Origin: Microbacterium sp. No. 7 | GTDB taxonomy: Bacteria > Actinomycetota > Actinomycetes > Actinomycetales > Microbacteriaceae | DNA: 64,000 nt | Direction of reading: 5' to 3' | NCBI RefSeq assembly: GCF_001314225.1 | Contig: NZ_CP012697.1 | Coordinates: 3,596,001-3,660,000, forward strand | In this document: in pieces, positions 43,005 through 51,244 of the stretch | How the letters are laid out: each line of letters begins with the position of its first letter | Numbering within the stretch: position 1 is the first letter of the stretch | Notes under the pieces: generated by a model | Databases searched by the model: none | What the model saw: only the letters and a program-made list of their open reading frames with translations | Told to the model about the DNA's origin: nothing | Translations under genes and position numbers: made by a program

Positions 43005-44189
43005 TCACGGCGACATCAGGAAGGAGACGATGCGGTCGAAGCGTCTGGCGTGGAGGTCGGAGCGGCGCATCCACACTTGCAGCCTGCCCTCGTCGCCGAA
43101 CGCGTCCTCCAGCGCCTGCACTCCGGCAAGCTCGATGAGCAGCACGTGCTCGTCGAGCGCGTCCTCCAGCGGAAGCTCTTGTCGGAGCACCGCGGTGTCG
43201 TAGTCGTCCAGCGCGAAATCCACGGCTACAGCGCCGAGCAGATGGCTCACGGGTCGTGCGCGCATGCGCGGGGCGTCGATGCCGCTGGCCTCATCGGGAA
43301 ATCCGCCGTACCACCCTGTCGGGTCTGGGCAGCCCATCCGGGCCGCCGAGTAAGCCTCTTCCTCCACCCAGCGGGCGAGCTCACTCACCGACGAGCTCCA
43401 CACCTTGATCTCAGTCGTCACACCCGGCGAGAACTTAAGACCTCGCCACGGATAGTCGCCGTCTTCGTCGGAGTGCGACCACCGCGCCGCAACGACGTCG
43501 TTCTCCGCGATGTACCGGACGATCACCCCGCCTCCGGGGAGGTCCGGCGCCGTGCGGCTGTCGCTGTCGGCGGTCGCGAAGACCTGCAGCATCCCCTCCG
43601 TCGGAACCCCGCCCTCGCGCAGGATCCGGGTCTCGGTACGAGAGATCGACGCGTACGGAAGATACCCGAAGTCGACCTGCACAAGAAGCGGGGAGTCGGG
43701 CGCCCTCTCGCTGTGCCCCAGCAGCGGAAGCCCACCGAAGTGCGACAGCTTCCGCGCATCCGGAAAGCCGTGATCTGTGCCATCGCGCTCGGCAAGCGGG
43801 TCTTCGACGAGGTATACCGCACGCGCGATGTCCAAACTGGTCGTCCCCACGCGGGGGTCCGCCAGAAGCGCAGCGGGATCGTCCCACAACTCATCGACCG
43901 GTGGCCGCAAGAGGTCTTCCCATGCGGGTCGTTCGTCGTCGGGGAGAGCGTCGCGCGGCAACGCCTTAAGGCGTTCCAAGAGGACGGGGTTCGCACGCAC
44001 AGCGTCCGCCGCCGCGAGCATGCTGTCGATCGCCTTGTTCCACTTGCGGACAGGAACGTTGGGAGCCCCCATCGCGTCATGCTCGATGACGAGAGCGCGG
44101 GCCTGCACAAAACGAATGCCCTCAGGGAAAGATGCGAGAACGTCCCACAGCGTCACTCGATCCCCGATTCCGTTAGTTGAGCGGGACAT
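43005..44189 (-). CDS. DUF1963 (YwqG-like) protein
   Basis: A 394-aa cytoplasmic protein. The DUF1963 domain spans about residues 140-390: KLSHFGGLPLLG, LLVQVDFGYLP, GMLQVFATADSD, and the C-terminal AFGDEGRLQVWMRRSDLHARRFD, where the last block is the family's conserved F-G-D..L-ihi motif. The N-terminal 130 residues carry an unassigned helical region. DUF1963 proteins have no proven enzymatic role; some sit with toxin-immunity genes. It is less GC-biased than its neighbours, which may mean it arrived by transfer. Confidence 0.8.
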   Translation of the reverse strand: MSRSTNGIGDRVTLWDVLASFPEGIRFVQARALVIEHDAMGAPNVPVRKWNKAIDSMLAAADAVRANPVLLERLKALPRDALPDDERPAWEDLLRPPVDELWDDPAALLADPRVGTTSLDIARAVYLVEDPLAERDGTDHGFPDARKLSHFGGLPLLGHSERAPDSPLLVQVDFGYLPYASISRTETRILREGGVPTEGMLQVFATADSDSRTAPDLPGGGVIVRYIAENDVVAARWSHSDEDGDYPWRGLKFSPGVTTEIKVWSSSVSELARWVEEEAYSAARMGCPDPTGWYGGFPDEASGIDAPRMRARPVSHLLGAVAVDFALDDYDTAVLRQELPLEDALDEHVLLIELAGVQALEDAFGDEGRLQVWMRRSDLHARRFDRIVSFLMSP

Positions 44190-44214
44190 CGATCCCGCAA
44201 TAGTTCAGGAGCTC

Positions 44215-44268
44215 ATGGTGGGTTTCTCGCCGAGACCGTGGGCACCATGTCGGCGAGGAACCCACCAT
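44215..44268. repeat. Imperfect intergenic palindrome, class I
   Basis: ATGGTGGGTTTCTCGCCGAG and its imperfect complement (44215-44240 with 44243-44268, a few mismatches) form a hairpin related to the element at 1695-1808. Single further words of the same kind (CCGACCGTCTCGG and similar) follow to 44312. The gap 44190-44330 separates two minus-strand genes and holds no other feature. Confidence 0.7.
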
Positions 44269-44330
44269 CTCGGCAGAGAGCCCACAGCCTCGGCGCAGAA
44301 CCGACCGTCTCGGGGGGTGAGGACCGGCGG

Positions 44331-44621
44331 CTACCGGGGCTTGAGGATGGCGGCGCGCTCGGGGTGGGCCTCGAACCAGTCGGCGACGTACCAGCACACG
44401 GGGCTGACCTGCCGGTCGCCGCGCTCCTCGAGCTCGGCGACGGCGCGCTCGGTGATGACCGCGGCGTAGCCCTGGCCGCGGAAGGTCGGGATCGTGAACG
44501 CGCGGGTCAGCGCGACCGTCGTCCCGTCGTCGCGATAGTCGAGCACCGCCACGAGGTCGTCGCCGCGGTGCAGCGTGTAGCGGGAGGCATCCGTCTGATT
44601 GGCGAAGGTGAGGTCGGTCAT
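44331..44621 (-). CDS. GNAT N-acetyltransferase-like protein (YjdJ/GCN5-related type)
   Basis: A 96-aa short acetyltransferase-like protein: strand DDLVAVLDYRDDGTTVALTRAFTIPTFRGQGYAAVITERAV contains the acetyl-CoA binding R-G-Q-G-Y-A motif A, and SPVCWYVADWFEAHPER is the conserved end of the family. Its ATG overlaps the stop of the upstream kinase-like gene (ATGA), so the two are translated together. Acetyl acceptor unknown. Confidence 0.88.
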   Translation of the reverse strand: MTDLTFANQTDASRYTLHRGDDLVAVLDYRDDGTTVALTRAFTIPTFRGQGYAAVITERAVAELEERGDRQVSPVCWYVADWFEAHPERAAILKPR

Positions 44622-45187
44622 GGTCTCACGCTACGCCGCGGCAGCGTGTCGAGCCAGGCCTCCACGGCGCGCTGCCCGCGCAGGCGCAGCACGGGCTCGC
44701 CCTCCGCGATGCGCCGCAGCATCCGCTCGCGCATCACGGGGAACTGCACCCACGACCAGCGCACGATGTTCTCCTCGGGCTTCCACCGCAGCCACGTCGC
44801 GGGCCGCTCGCGGTTGCCGTGCCACAGCTCCTCGCGGGTGAGCCCGCGGCGCAGCGTGCGCGCGATCACCCGCCGCATCACGACCGCGCGCGGATGGTCG
44901 AGCCAGACGACGACGTCGGCGCCGCCCGGTTCGCCCGGGTCGAGCAGCCCCTGCATGCGGCTCGACCAGTTGCCGTCGACGACCCATGCGTCGGGATGCG
45001 CGTCGGCGAACCCCCGCACGACGCGGCGCGCCTCGTCGAGGTCGCGATAGGCCCAGCCGGCGTCCCAGAACACGGCGTCCAGCTCCAGCCGCGGCCATCC
45101 CGTGCGCTCGGCGACGCGCTCGGCGAGACTGCTCTTGCCCGACCCCGACACCCCGACGATGCGCAGGCGACGGGCGGCGGACGGCAT
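44618..45187 (-). CDS. P-loop kinase, adenylate kinase/FlaR-like
   Basis: A 189-aa P-loop NTPase with Walker A IVGVSGSGKSSLAE at residues 9-22. It continues LELDAVFWDAGW, WVVDGNWSSRM, DVVVWLDHPR and the conserved RPATWLRWKPEENIVRW region, which mark the adenylate kinase-like 'topology modulation' (FlaR) group. Substrate unproven. The ATG at 45187 is chosen because homologues start MxxxRRLRIVG. Coupled to the acetyltransferase gene. Confidence 0.85.
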   Translation of the reverse strand: MPSAARRLRIVGVSGSGKSSLAERVAERTGWPRLELDAVFWDAGWAYRDLDEARRVVRGFADAHPDAWVVDGNWSSRMQGLLDPGEPGGADVVVWLDHPRAVVMRRVIARTLRRGLTREELWHGNRERPATWLRWKPEENIVRWSWVQFPVMRERMLRRIAEGEPVLRLRGQRAVEAWLDTLPRRSVRP

Positions 45188-45297
45188 GACCCCATTCTCG
45201 CGCGACGGACGCGCGACCGACGAGCGAGGGATGCCGGTGTGCGCGGCTGAGCACTCTGTCACATTGCGTCACGAAGCCGGGTCGCATGCTAGGCGGT

Positions 45298-45326
45298 TTG
45301 ACACATCCCGGCACAGCCGGTAATAA
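45298..45326 (+). promoter_or_regulatory. Strong promoter of a leaderless transcript
   Basis: TTGACA (45298-45303), 17-nt spacer, TAATAA(T) (45321-45327). The leader-peptide ATG at 45335 lies 8 nt beyond the -10, where transcription should start, so the mRNA is predicted to be leaderless. Confidence 0.75.
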
Positions 45327-45334
45327 TCAACCCC

Positions 45335-45436
45335 ATGACGAACAACGCACGCTCTCTGTCCGCCTGGGAGGCGAACGGGACTGCTGGCATGATGATGCCG
45401 CAGCGTGCTGTCATGTGTTGTCGAATGTGTGCCTGA
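45335..45436 (+). CDS. Cysteine-containing leader peptide (uORF), leaderless
   Basis: A 33-aa ORF: starts MTNNARSLSAWEANG and ends AVMCCRMCA, with three Cys codons among the last six before the TGA. There is no ribosome site; the ATG is where the predicted transcript begins. Short ORFs with Cys codons near the end act as cysteine-sensing attenuators in actinobacteria, where ribosome stalling controls the downstream gene. Here the downstream gene is a winged-helix protein starting 183 nt later. Function as an attenuator is an inference from position and Cys content. Confidence 0.6.
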   Translation: MTNNARSLSAWEANGTAGMMMPQRAVMCCRMCA

Positions 45437-45619
45437 CACGATGACCCCCGCCGGGTGCCCGCGCCGAGAACGAGCGCCGCACCCCCGAGCGACCGGAATG
45501 CTCACGCCGTGACTCCGGACTCCTCGCACATCGGCCATCCCGATCACCGGCCGAACGACAACACACCCGAACCCGCTTCCGGCCCCGAGCCCGGGTTCCC
45601 CCTCGAAGGACTCGATCCC

Positions 45620-46315
45620 ATGTCGAACATCGCTCTCGCCCCCCGTCCCGTCGCCCCCCGTCACCTGCACGCCGTCGAAGACCTGCCGGCGCCGATCGCT
45701 CCCGCCGGCCGCACGACGGCCCCGCGCGGATTCGCCCTCTACGTCGGCCTCGACGAGGCCAAGGCCGCCGCCGACGGCGTGTCGCTCGCCACGCTCGTGG
45801 AGGCGCTGCGCCGCACGCTCGCCGAGCTCGCCCCGCACGCCGAGACGCACGCGACCGTCGCGCTCGCCCCCGTCGGCGCCGGCGGCCGCGACGTCGACGT
45901 CGTGCGCCTCGCGCTGCACGAGCCGAGCGCCGTCGCCCGCACCAAGCAGGCCGAGCCCGAGGCCGACGAGGCCCCCGGCCACGTCACGATCGACATCTCG
46001 CGCCGTCGCGTGCACATCGACGGCCAGGTCGCCACGCTCACGTTCAAGGAGTTCGAGCTGCTGCAGTACCTCGTGCTGCGCGAGGGCCGCACGATCGAGC
46101 GTGCCGAGCTGGTCTCGTCGCTGTGGAGCCACCAGAGCGACGAGGAGGCGCCCGGCGAGCGCACGATCGACGTGCACGTGCGCCGGCTGCGCTCCAAGCT
46201 CGGCCGCTACGAGGACATCGTGCGCACCGTGCGCGGCATCGGCTACCGCTTCGACCGCCACGCCGACGTCGTCATCCGCTACGGTCACGGCACCCCCTCG
46301 CCCGACCGCTTCTGA
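45620..46315 (+). CDS. Winged-helix DNA-binding protein (OmpR/PhoB-type effector without receiver)
   Basis: A 231-aa protein. The C-terminal 100 residues are an OmpR-type winged helix: ISRRRVHIDGQVATLTFKEFELLQYLVLREGRTIERAELVSSLW, then RTIDVHVRRLRSKLG and TVRGIGYRFD. The N-terminal 110 residues are not a receiver domain: they lack the phosphorylatable Asp pattern and read as a short alpha/beta region (GFALYVGLDEAKAAADGVSLATLVEALRRTL). The ATG at 45620 follows GAAGGA. Two-component partner absent. It may be controlled through the leader peptide 183 nt upstream; targets unknown. Confidence 0.85.
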   Translation: MSNIALAPRPVAPRHLHAVEDLPAPIAPAGRTTAPRGFALYVGLDEAKAAADGVSLATLVEALRRTLAELAPHAETHATVALAPVGAGGRDVDVVRLALHEPSAVARTKQAEPEADEAPGHVTIDISRRRVHIDGQVATLTFKEFELLQYLVLREGRTIERAELVSSLWSHQSDEEAPGERTIDVHVRRLRSKLGRYEDIVRTVRGIGYRFDRHADVVIRYGHGTPSPDRF

Positions 46316-46452
46316 GCCGTCTCGGCCGGCGCACCCGCAGGGGCGCGCCGCCGTCACTATCGCACGCCCTCGTTGACACGCTCCCTCGCGCGTTCCACAC
46401 TGTCGGGAACCGGCGCGAACCGCGTCGGGTCGATGATCGAGGGAGATCAACG

Positions 46453-47865
46453 ATGATGACGTCCGCACACGCCGGCCCGGGAGTCGAGTCGGTTCCCATC
46501 GCCCGGGTCATCATGATCTCGGCGACGGCCGCGCTCGCCGGGTTCCTGTTCGGCTTCGACACCGCCGTGATCAACGGCGCCGTCGGCGCCATCCGGGATC
46601 AGTTCGAGGTCGACGGGTTCGTGCTCGGCTTCTCCGTCGCCGCGGCCCTGATCGGCTGCGCCATCGGCGCGTGGTTCACGGGGCGCATCGCCGACCGGTA
46701 CGGGCGCGTGCGGGTGATGATCATCGCCGCGATCATCTTCGTCGTCAGCTCGATCGGATGCGGCTTCGCGATCGGCATCGTCGATCTGACGCTGTGGCGC
46801 CTGTTCGGCGGCCTGGGCGTCGGCGCGGCATCCGTCATCGCCCCCGTGTACATCGCCGAGGTGTCGCCGCCCGCCTATCGCGGCCGGCTCGGATCGCTGC
46901 AGCAGATGGCGATCGTCGTCGGCATCTTCGTCGCGCTGCTCACCGACGCCGTGATCGTCGCAGCGGCCGGCAGCGCGTCGAACCCCTGGCTCTTCGGCCT
47001 CGAGGCCTGGCGCTGGATGTTCCTCTCCGAGGTCGTGCCCGCGGTCCTCTACGGCGTTCTCGCGCTCACGATCCCCGAGTCGCCGCGCTTCCTCATCGGC
47101 GCGGGCATGCGCGAGAAGGCCATCGGCGTGCTGCGCCGCTACGTCGGCGGCAACCCGGAGAAGACCGCGGACGAGATCGCCGAGACCTTCGTCGGGCGCG
47201 AGGCGCCGCGCCTCTCGATCCTCAAGGGCCGGGCGCTCGGCCTGCAGCCCATCGTGTGGGTCGGCATCGGCCTCTCGGTGCTGCAGCAGTTCACCGGCAT
47301 CAACGTCATCTTCTACTACTCGTCGATCCTGTGGCAGGCGGTCGGCTTCACCGAGCAGGACTCGCTGACCATCACCGTGATCACATCGGTCACCAACATC
47401 GTGACGACGATCGTCGCGATCGCGCTGATCGACAAGATCGGGCGCAGACCCCTGCTGCTCGTCGGCGCGATCGGGCAGTTCCTCACGCTCGGCACGCTCG
47501 CGATCGTCTTCGCGACCGCCCCCGTGATCGACGGCGCGCCCGTGCTGGAGGGCGCCGCGTCGCCCATCGCGCTCGTCGCGGCGAACCTGTTCGTCGTCTT
47601 CTTCGGCGCCACGTGGGGTCCGGTCGTGTGGGTGCTGCTCGGAGAGATGTTCCCCAACCGCATCCGCGTCGTCGCGCTGTCCGTCGCCGCGGCCGCGCAG
47701 TGGGCCGCGAACTTCATCATCTCCACCACGTTCCCCGCGCTCGCGGCGGTCGGTCTCGGGCTGGCGTACGGCGTCTACACGTTCTTCGCGTTCGTCGCGA
47801 TCTTCTTCGTCGTGAGGTTCGTGAAGGAGACGCGCGGGCGCACGCTGGAGGAGATCTCCCGCTGA
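46453..47865 (+). CDS. Sugar porter (MFS)
   Basis: A 470-aa, 12-helix major facilitator of the sugar porter family. Diagnostic motifs: FGFDTAVINGAVGAI in helix 1, GRIADRYGRVRVM, PVYIAEVSPPAYRGRLGSLQQ, PESPRFL after helix 6, and QQFTGINVIFYYSSILW in helix 7, with GRRPLLLVG. The QQ.TGIN motif points to a proton-coupled monosaccharide or inositol substrate; which one is unknown. Ribosome site GGGAG lies 7 nt before the ATG at 46453. No sugar catabolic genes are adjacent. Confidence 0.93.
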   Translation: MMTSAHAGPGVESVPIARVIMISATAALAGFLFGFDTAVINGAVGAIRDQFEVDGFVLGFSVAAALIGCAIGAWFTGRIADRYGRVRVMIIAAIIFVVSSIGCGFAIGIVDLTLWRLFGGLGVGAASVIAPVYIAEVSPPAYRGRLGSLQQMAIVVGIFVALLTDAVIVAAAGSASNPWLFGLEAWRWMFLSEVVPAVLYGVLALTIPESPRFLIGAGMREKAIGVLRRYVGGNPEKTADEIAETFVGREAPRLSILKGRALGLQPIVWVGIGLSVLQQFTGINVIFYYSSILWQAVGFTEQDSLTITVITSVTNIVTTIVAIALIDKIGRRPLLLVGAIGQFLTLGTLAIVFATAPVIDGAPVLEGAASPIALVAANLFVVFFGATWGPVVWVLLGEMFPNRIRVVALSVAAAAQWAANFIISTTFPALAAVGLGLAYGVYTFFAFVAIFFVVRFVKETRGRTLEEISR

Positions 47866-47871
47866 GCGCCG

Positions 47872-49197
47872 TCAGAGGTCGGGATACTCCTGCATCCGCT
47901 CGACGAACTCCGCGCGCTGCGCCTCGGGGACGGCGTCGACGGGGTTGATGGACAGGATCACGCCCTCGCGGGGCTCGCCGACGTACTGCTCGACGTAGGC
48001 GCGATAGCTCAGCAGGTCGTCGTCGGCGGTCGGCGCGGAGAGGTCGACGATCTCGAGCGCCATGCCGAACTCGTCCAGCCACGCGGCGGTCTGCCACGTG
48101 TGCTGCGTCGCGATGTCGTCGCCGCCCCAGCGACGGTGCTGGAAGTCCTCGTCGGCGTAGTCGCCCCATTCGTCGGGATCGTTGCGCTGCGAGATGTAGG
48201 CCGAGGGGTCGTGCGCCTCGACGATGCGCACGTAGGCCTCGGCGATCGCGGTCTTCTCGGCGACGTCGGTGACGGCGCGATCGGCGACCCACACCGACGG
48301 CCGGTACTCGAGGTACATCGAGTCGCCGCCGTAGCCGTTGGGCACCGTGCGCGTCTCGGCGGGCGCGTACTCGACCCAGACGATGCCGGTCTGCGCCGTG
48401 ATCTCCTCGCGCACGAGGCGCATGAGCTCCTCGGTGCGCGCGACCGCCTCCTCGTAGGACGCGAAATGGTAGACATCGTCGGCGTGCTCCGCGCTGTCGT
48501 ACCCCTTGCGCCCCGGGAACGTCGCGGCGTGCTCCTGCGCGTACGTCGAGACGCCCGCGTAGTCGCGGGTCTCGGCGGCGCGCAGCATGCCCACGGTGCC
48601 GACGGTCCACACGTTGACGAAGAGCGAGACGGCGAGCGCGATGGCCGCGTGCCGTCGCGCGCGGGGCGAGCGCAGCGCGGCGAGCGCGGCGGCCAGGACG
48701 ACGAGCTGCAGCACGACGGCGAATCCCGACATCAGCCCCCGGCCGGCGCCCGCGAGCATCACGATCACGAGCACCGCGGCGAAGACGATCGCGATCGCGA
48801 GCACGGCGAGCCCGAGCGCGGTCGGCCGCCGCCGGGCCGCACGCGCCGCGGATGCCGCGGTGGCCTCCTCCGCGGCCCTTCTCCTCTCCCGTCTCCTCGC
48901 GGTCCTCGTCGAGGAGCGCTTCCGGGAGGGCGATCTCGGGGATGCCGTCGGAGGGGATGCCGTCGTCGTGGGCGCCGACGGTGCGGATGCCGTCGTCTGC
49001 GGCCTCGCGGCGGCGGATGCCGTCGATGCCGCCGGCGCCGCGGGGTCCGACGCGGCACGGGCGCTCCCGGCCGCGGCATCCACCACGGCGGCCGTGGACG
49101 TGCGACGCGCGTTGCGATAGCCGCCCGGCGGAGGCAGCGGCGGCGCCCCGTCGGGAAGCGGCGCATAGCGGTCGCGATCCGACTCCCACCTCACCAT
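47872..49197 (-). CDS. Hypothetical membrane protein of the Bat-type operon
   Basis: A 441-aa protein: about 130 residues of Ala/Pro/Arg-rich, probably cytoplasmic sequence, then three hydrophobic segments (LGLAVLAIAIVFAAVLVIVML, FAVVLQLVVLAAALAAL, HAAIALAVSLFVNVWTVG) and an extracytoplasmic domain of about 220 residues rich in Asp, Glu, Tyr and Trp (DEWGDYADEDFQHRRWGGDD). I do not recognise the domain. It overlaps the TPR gene by 7 nt and is the last of seven linked minus-strand genes with MoxR, DUF58 and VWA proteins. Confidence 0.75.
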   Translation of the reverse strand: MVRWESDRDRYAPLPDGAPPLPPPGGYRNARRTSTAAVVDAAAGSARAASDPAAPAASTASAAARPQTTASAPSAPTTTASPPTASPRSPSRKRSSTRTARRRERRRAAEEATAASAARAARRRPTALGLAVLAIAIVFAAVLVIVMLAGAGRGLMSGFAVVLQLVVLAAALAALRSPRARRHAAIALAVSLFVNVWTVGTVGMLRAAETRDYAGVSTYAQEHAATFPGRKGYDSAEHADDVYHFASYEEAVARTEELMRLVREEITAQTGIVWVEYAPAETRTVPNGYGGDSMYLEYRPSVWVADRAVTDVAEKTAIAEAYVRIVEAHDPSAYISQRNDPDEWGDYADEDFQHRRWGGDDIATQHTWQTAAWLDEFGMALEIVDLSAPTADDDLLSYRAYVEQYVGEPREGVILSINPVDAVPEAQRAEFVERMQEYPDL

Positions 49198-50171
49198 GGC
49201 CGCTCCGCCCTGTCGGACGACATCCCACCGCCGTACCGGCCGTTCGAGAGCTCGCGGGAGCGCTCGCCGGCGCTCTCGTCCATCCGCTCGCGCAGCCGCT
49301 CCAGGCTCTCGTCGGAGGGTCCGCTCGTGCCGTCGCCCTGCGCGGTGTCACCGCCGTCGCCCTGCGAGCCGTCTGCGCCGCCGGTGCCGCCTCGGTCGTC
49401 GTCGCCGTCCGTGCCGGACCGTCCGCTCGATCCGGACGCGCCGTCGCCGCCCTGCTGACCGCCTGGACCCTGTTCGCCGTCCGGCTCCTGCTCGTCGTCC
49501 GCACCTTGCTGCCCGCCCGGCCCCTGCTGCCCGCCCGACCCCGTCTGCCCGCCGGAGCCGTCCTGACCGTCGGCGTCGCCCCGATCGCCGCCCGCGCCCG
49601 CGCCGTCCTGCTCCTGAGCCGCGTTCTCCTGAGCCTCCTGCGCCTTCTCGCTCGCCCGCTCCCGCGCCTCGTCGAGGGCGTCGCTCATCGATCGCCGCGG
49701 GTCGGGCGACTGCTCACGGGCGCTCTCCGAGGCGCACTCGGCCGGCGCGCCGCCTGCGACGGCCGCCGCCTCGGCGTAGAGGTCGTACGCGCGCAGCCAC
49801 TCGGCATCCGCGGAGGCGTCGTCGCCCTGACGCTCGATCGTCAGCGCGAGGTTGACGAGCACGGGGCACGCCTCGACGCCGGTCGCGAGCTCGAGCGCCT
49901 CCTCGAACCTGACGCGCGCCTCGTCGAACGCGCCGGATGCCGCGTAGCCGACGCCGCTGTTGAAGGGCGCCTTGTAGGGCTCGAAGAGGTTGAGGAGCTC
50001 CAGCCCTCGCGCGGCGTCGATCGTGCCCGGGTAGTCGACGGCCCAGTACGACGAGATCGCGTCGTCGGCGAGCCGGTACATGCCGACGATCTTGACCGCG
50101 TACGCCGCGACGCCCAACGCCAGCGGCGTGATGACCGCCCACGCCACGATGCGGCGCGTCCGGCGGTTCAT
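49191..50171 (-). CDS. TPR-like membrane-anchored protein (BatC/E-like)
   Basis: A 326-aa protein with one N-terminal membrane helix (VAWAVITPLALGVAAYAVKI), a helical TPR-like part near residues 45-135 (NSGVGYAASGAFDEARVRFEEALEL, VNLALTIERQGDDASADAEWLRAYDLYAEA), and a long low-complexity Gly/Asp/Gln tail of about 130 residues (GSGGQTGSGGQQGPGGQQG type). It fills the position of BatC/BatE TPR proteins in aerotolerance operons. ATGA overlap with the VWA gene upstream. Confidence 0.78.
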   Translation of the reverse strand: MNRRTRRIVAWAVITPLALGVAAYAVKIVGMYRLADDAISSYWAVDYPGTIDAARGLELLNLFEPYKAPFNSGVGYAASGAFDEARVRFEEALELATGVEACPVLVNLALTIERQGDDASADAEWLRAYDLYAEAAAVAGGAPAECASESAREQSPDPRRSMSDALDEARERASEKAQEAQENAAQEQDGAGAGGDRGDADGQDGSGGQTGSGGQQGPGGQQGADDEQEPDGEQGPGGQQGGDGASGSSGRSGTDGDDDRGGTGGADGSQGDGGDTAQGDGTSGPSDESLERLRERMDESAGERSRELSNGRYGGGMSSDRAERPW

Positions 50172-51244
50172 GCGCCTCTCCCCTCGCGCGCGGCCTCGCC
50201 CCGCCCGCCGCTCGCCGGACCAGGATCCGGCACCGGCTCAGGCGGCACCGCCGCGGACGCCGGAGCCGCGAGACGCCGCAGCTGAACGACGCGCAGCGTC
50301 GCCCGGCCGAGCTCGAGCAGCAGCACGGCGACGAACGCGATCGCGGGGATCCAGGTGAGGTCGCCCACGATGCGCGCCGACGCGGTCGTGGCGTGGTCGA
50401 CCGTCGTCCGCGGCGCCGCGGGCAGGTCGGGCGCGGATGCCGCGTCGCGCCGCTGATAGGCGACCCCGAGGTCGCTCGCGATCGCGCCCAGCGCCTCGTC
50501 GTCGATCACCGACAGCGCGTCGGCGCCCTCGTAGGAGATGTACCCGGCATCCGCGTCATCGCCGAGCGTCCCGCTCGTGCGCTTCATCCGCCCGCCCTCC
50601 GCGGTGCCGTAGCCGAGCACGAGCCCGCCGTCGACGAACGGGGCCGACTCGGCGAACGACTCCGGCTCGCCGCCCGACGTCTGCTCCCCGTCACCGAGAT
50701 AGAACACGAGCCGCGCCTGGCCCTCGCCCGTCTCCGCGGCGCTGCGCAGCGTCTGCGCGACGAGCGCGTGCGCGACGCCGATCGAGCTGCCGCGCGACCG
50801 GTCGGTGACCTCGGGCGCGAGGATCTCCATCGCCGACCCGAGCGCCGTCGTGTCGTGCGAGAACGGCATGCGCAGCTGCGCCTCGGCGTCGAAGGTCACG
50901 AGCGCGAACCGCGCGCCCGGGTAGGCCTCGACGATCGCGTCGACGTCGTCGCGCACGCCGTCGAGACGCGGCCGGTCGCCGTCCCAGTCCTCGGCGACGA
51001 TGCTCGCCGTCGTGTCGACGACCACGAGCACGTCGAGTCCGCTCGCGGCGATGCGGCCGGGCACGCCGGGGATGCCGGGACGCAGCAGCATCGCGATGCA
51101 CGCGAGCACGAGGACGATGCGGCCGACCCAGAGCAGCCGTGAGCCGACGCCCTGCGCACGCCGCATCCCGCTGGCCACGACGAACAGCAGCGCCGCGGCG
51201 AGCACGGCGATGAGCACGGGATGCACGAGGGGCTGCAGGATCAC
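50168..51244 (-). CDS. VWA-domain membrane protein (BatA/B-like), 1
   Basis: A 358-aa protein: an N-terminal pair of helices, then a von Willebrand A domain near residues 65-260 whose metal site is VVVDTTASIVAED (DxTxS rather than DxSxS), followed by LVTFDAEAQLRMPFS and LVFYLGDGEQTSGGEP, and a C-terminal helix (AIAFVAVLLLELGRATL). The N-terminal helices and C-terminal helix resemble BatA/BatB. The GTG at 51244 overlaps the stop of the second VWA gene. Confidence 0.85.
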   Translation of the reverse strand: MILQPLVHPVLIAVLAAALLFVVASGMRRAQGVGSRLLWVGRIVLVLACIAMLLRPGIPGVPGRIAASGLDVLVVVDTTASIVAEDWDGDRPRLDGVRDDVDAIVEAYPGARFALVTFDAEAQLRMPFSHDTTALGSAMEILAPEVTDRSRGSSIGVAHALVAQTLRSAAETGEGQARLVFYLGDGEQTSGGEPESFAESAPFVDGGLVLGYGTAEGGRMKRTSGTLGDDADAGYISYEGADALSVIDDEALGAIASDLGVAYQRRDAASAPDLPAAPRTTVDHATTASARIVGDLTWIPAIAFVAVLLLELGRATLRVVQLRRLAAPASAAVPPEPVPDPGPASGGRGEAAREGRGA

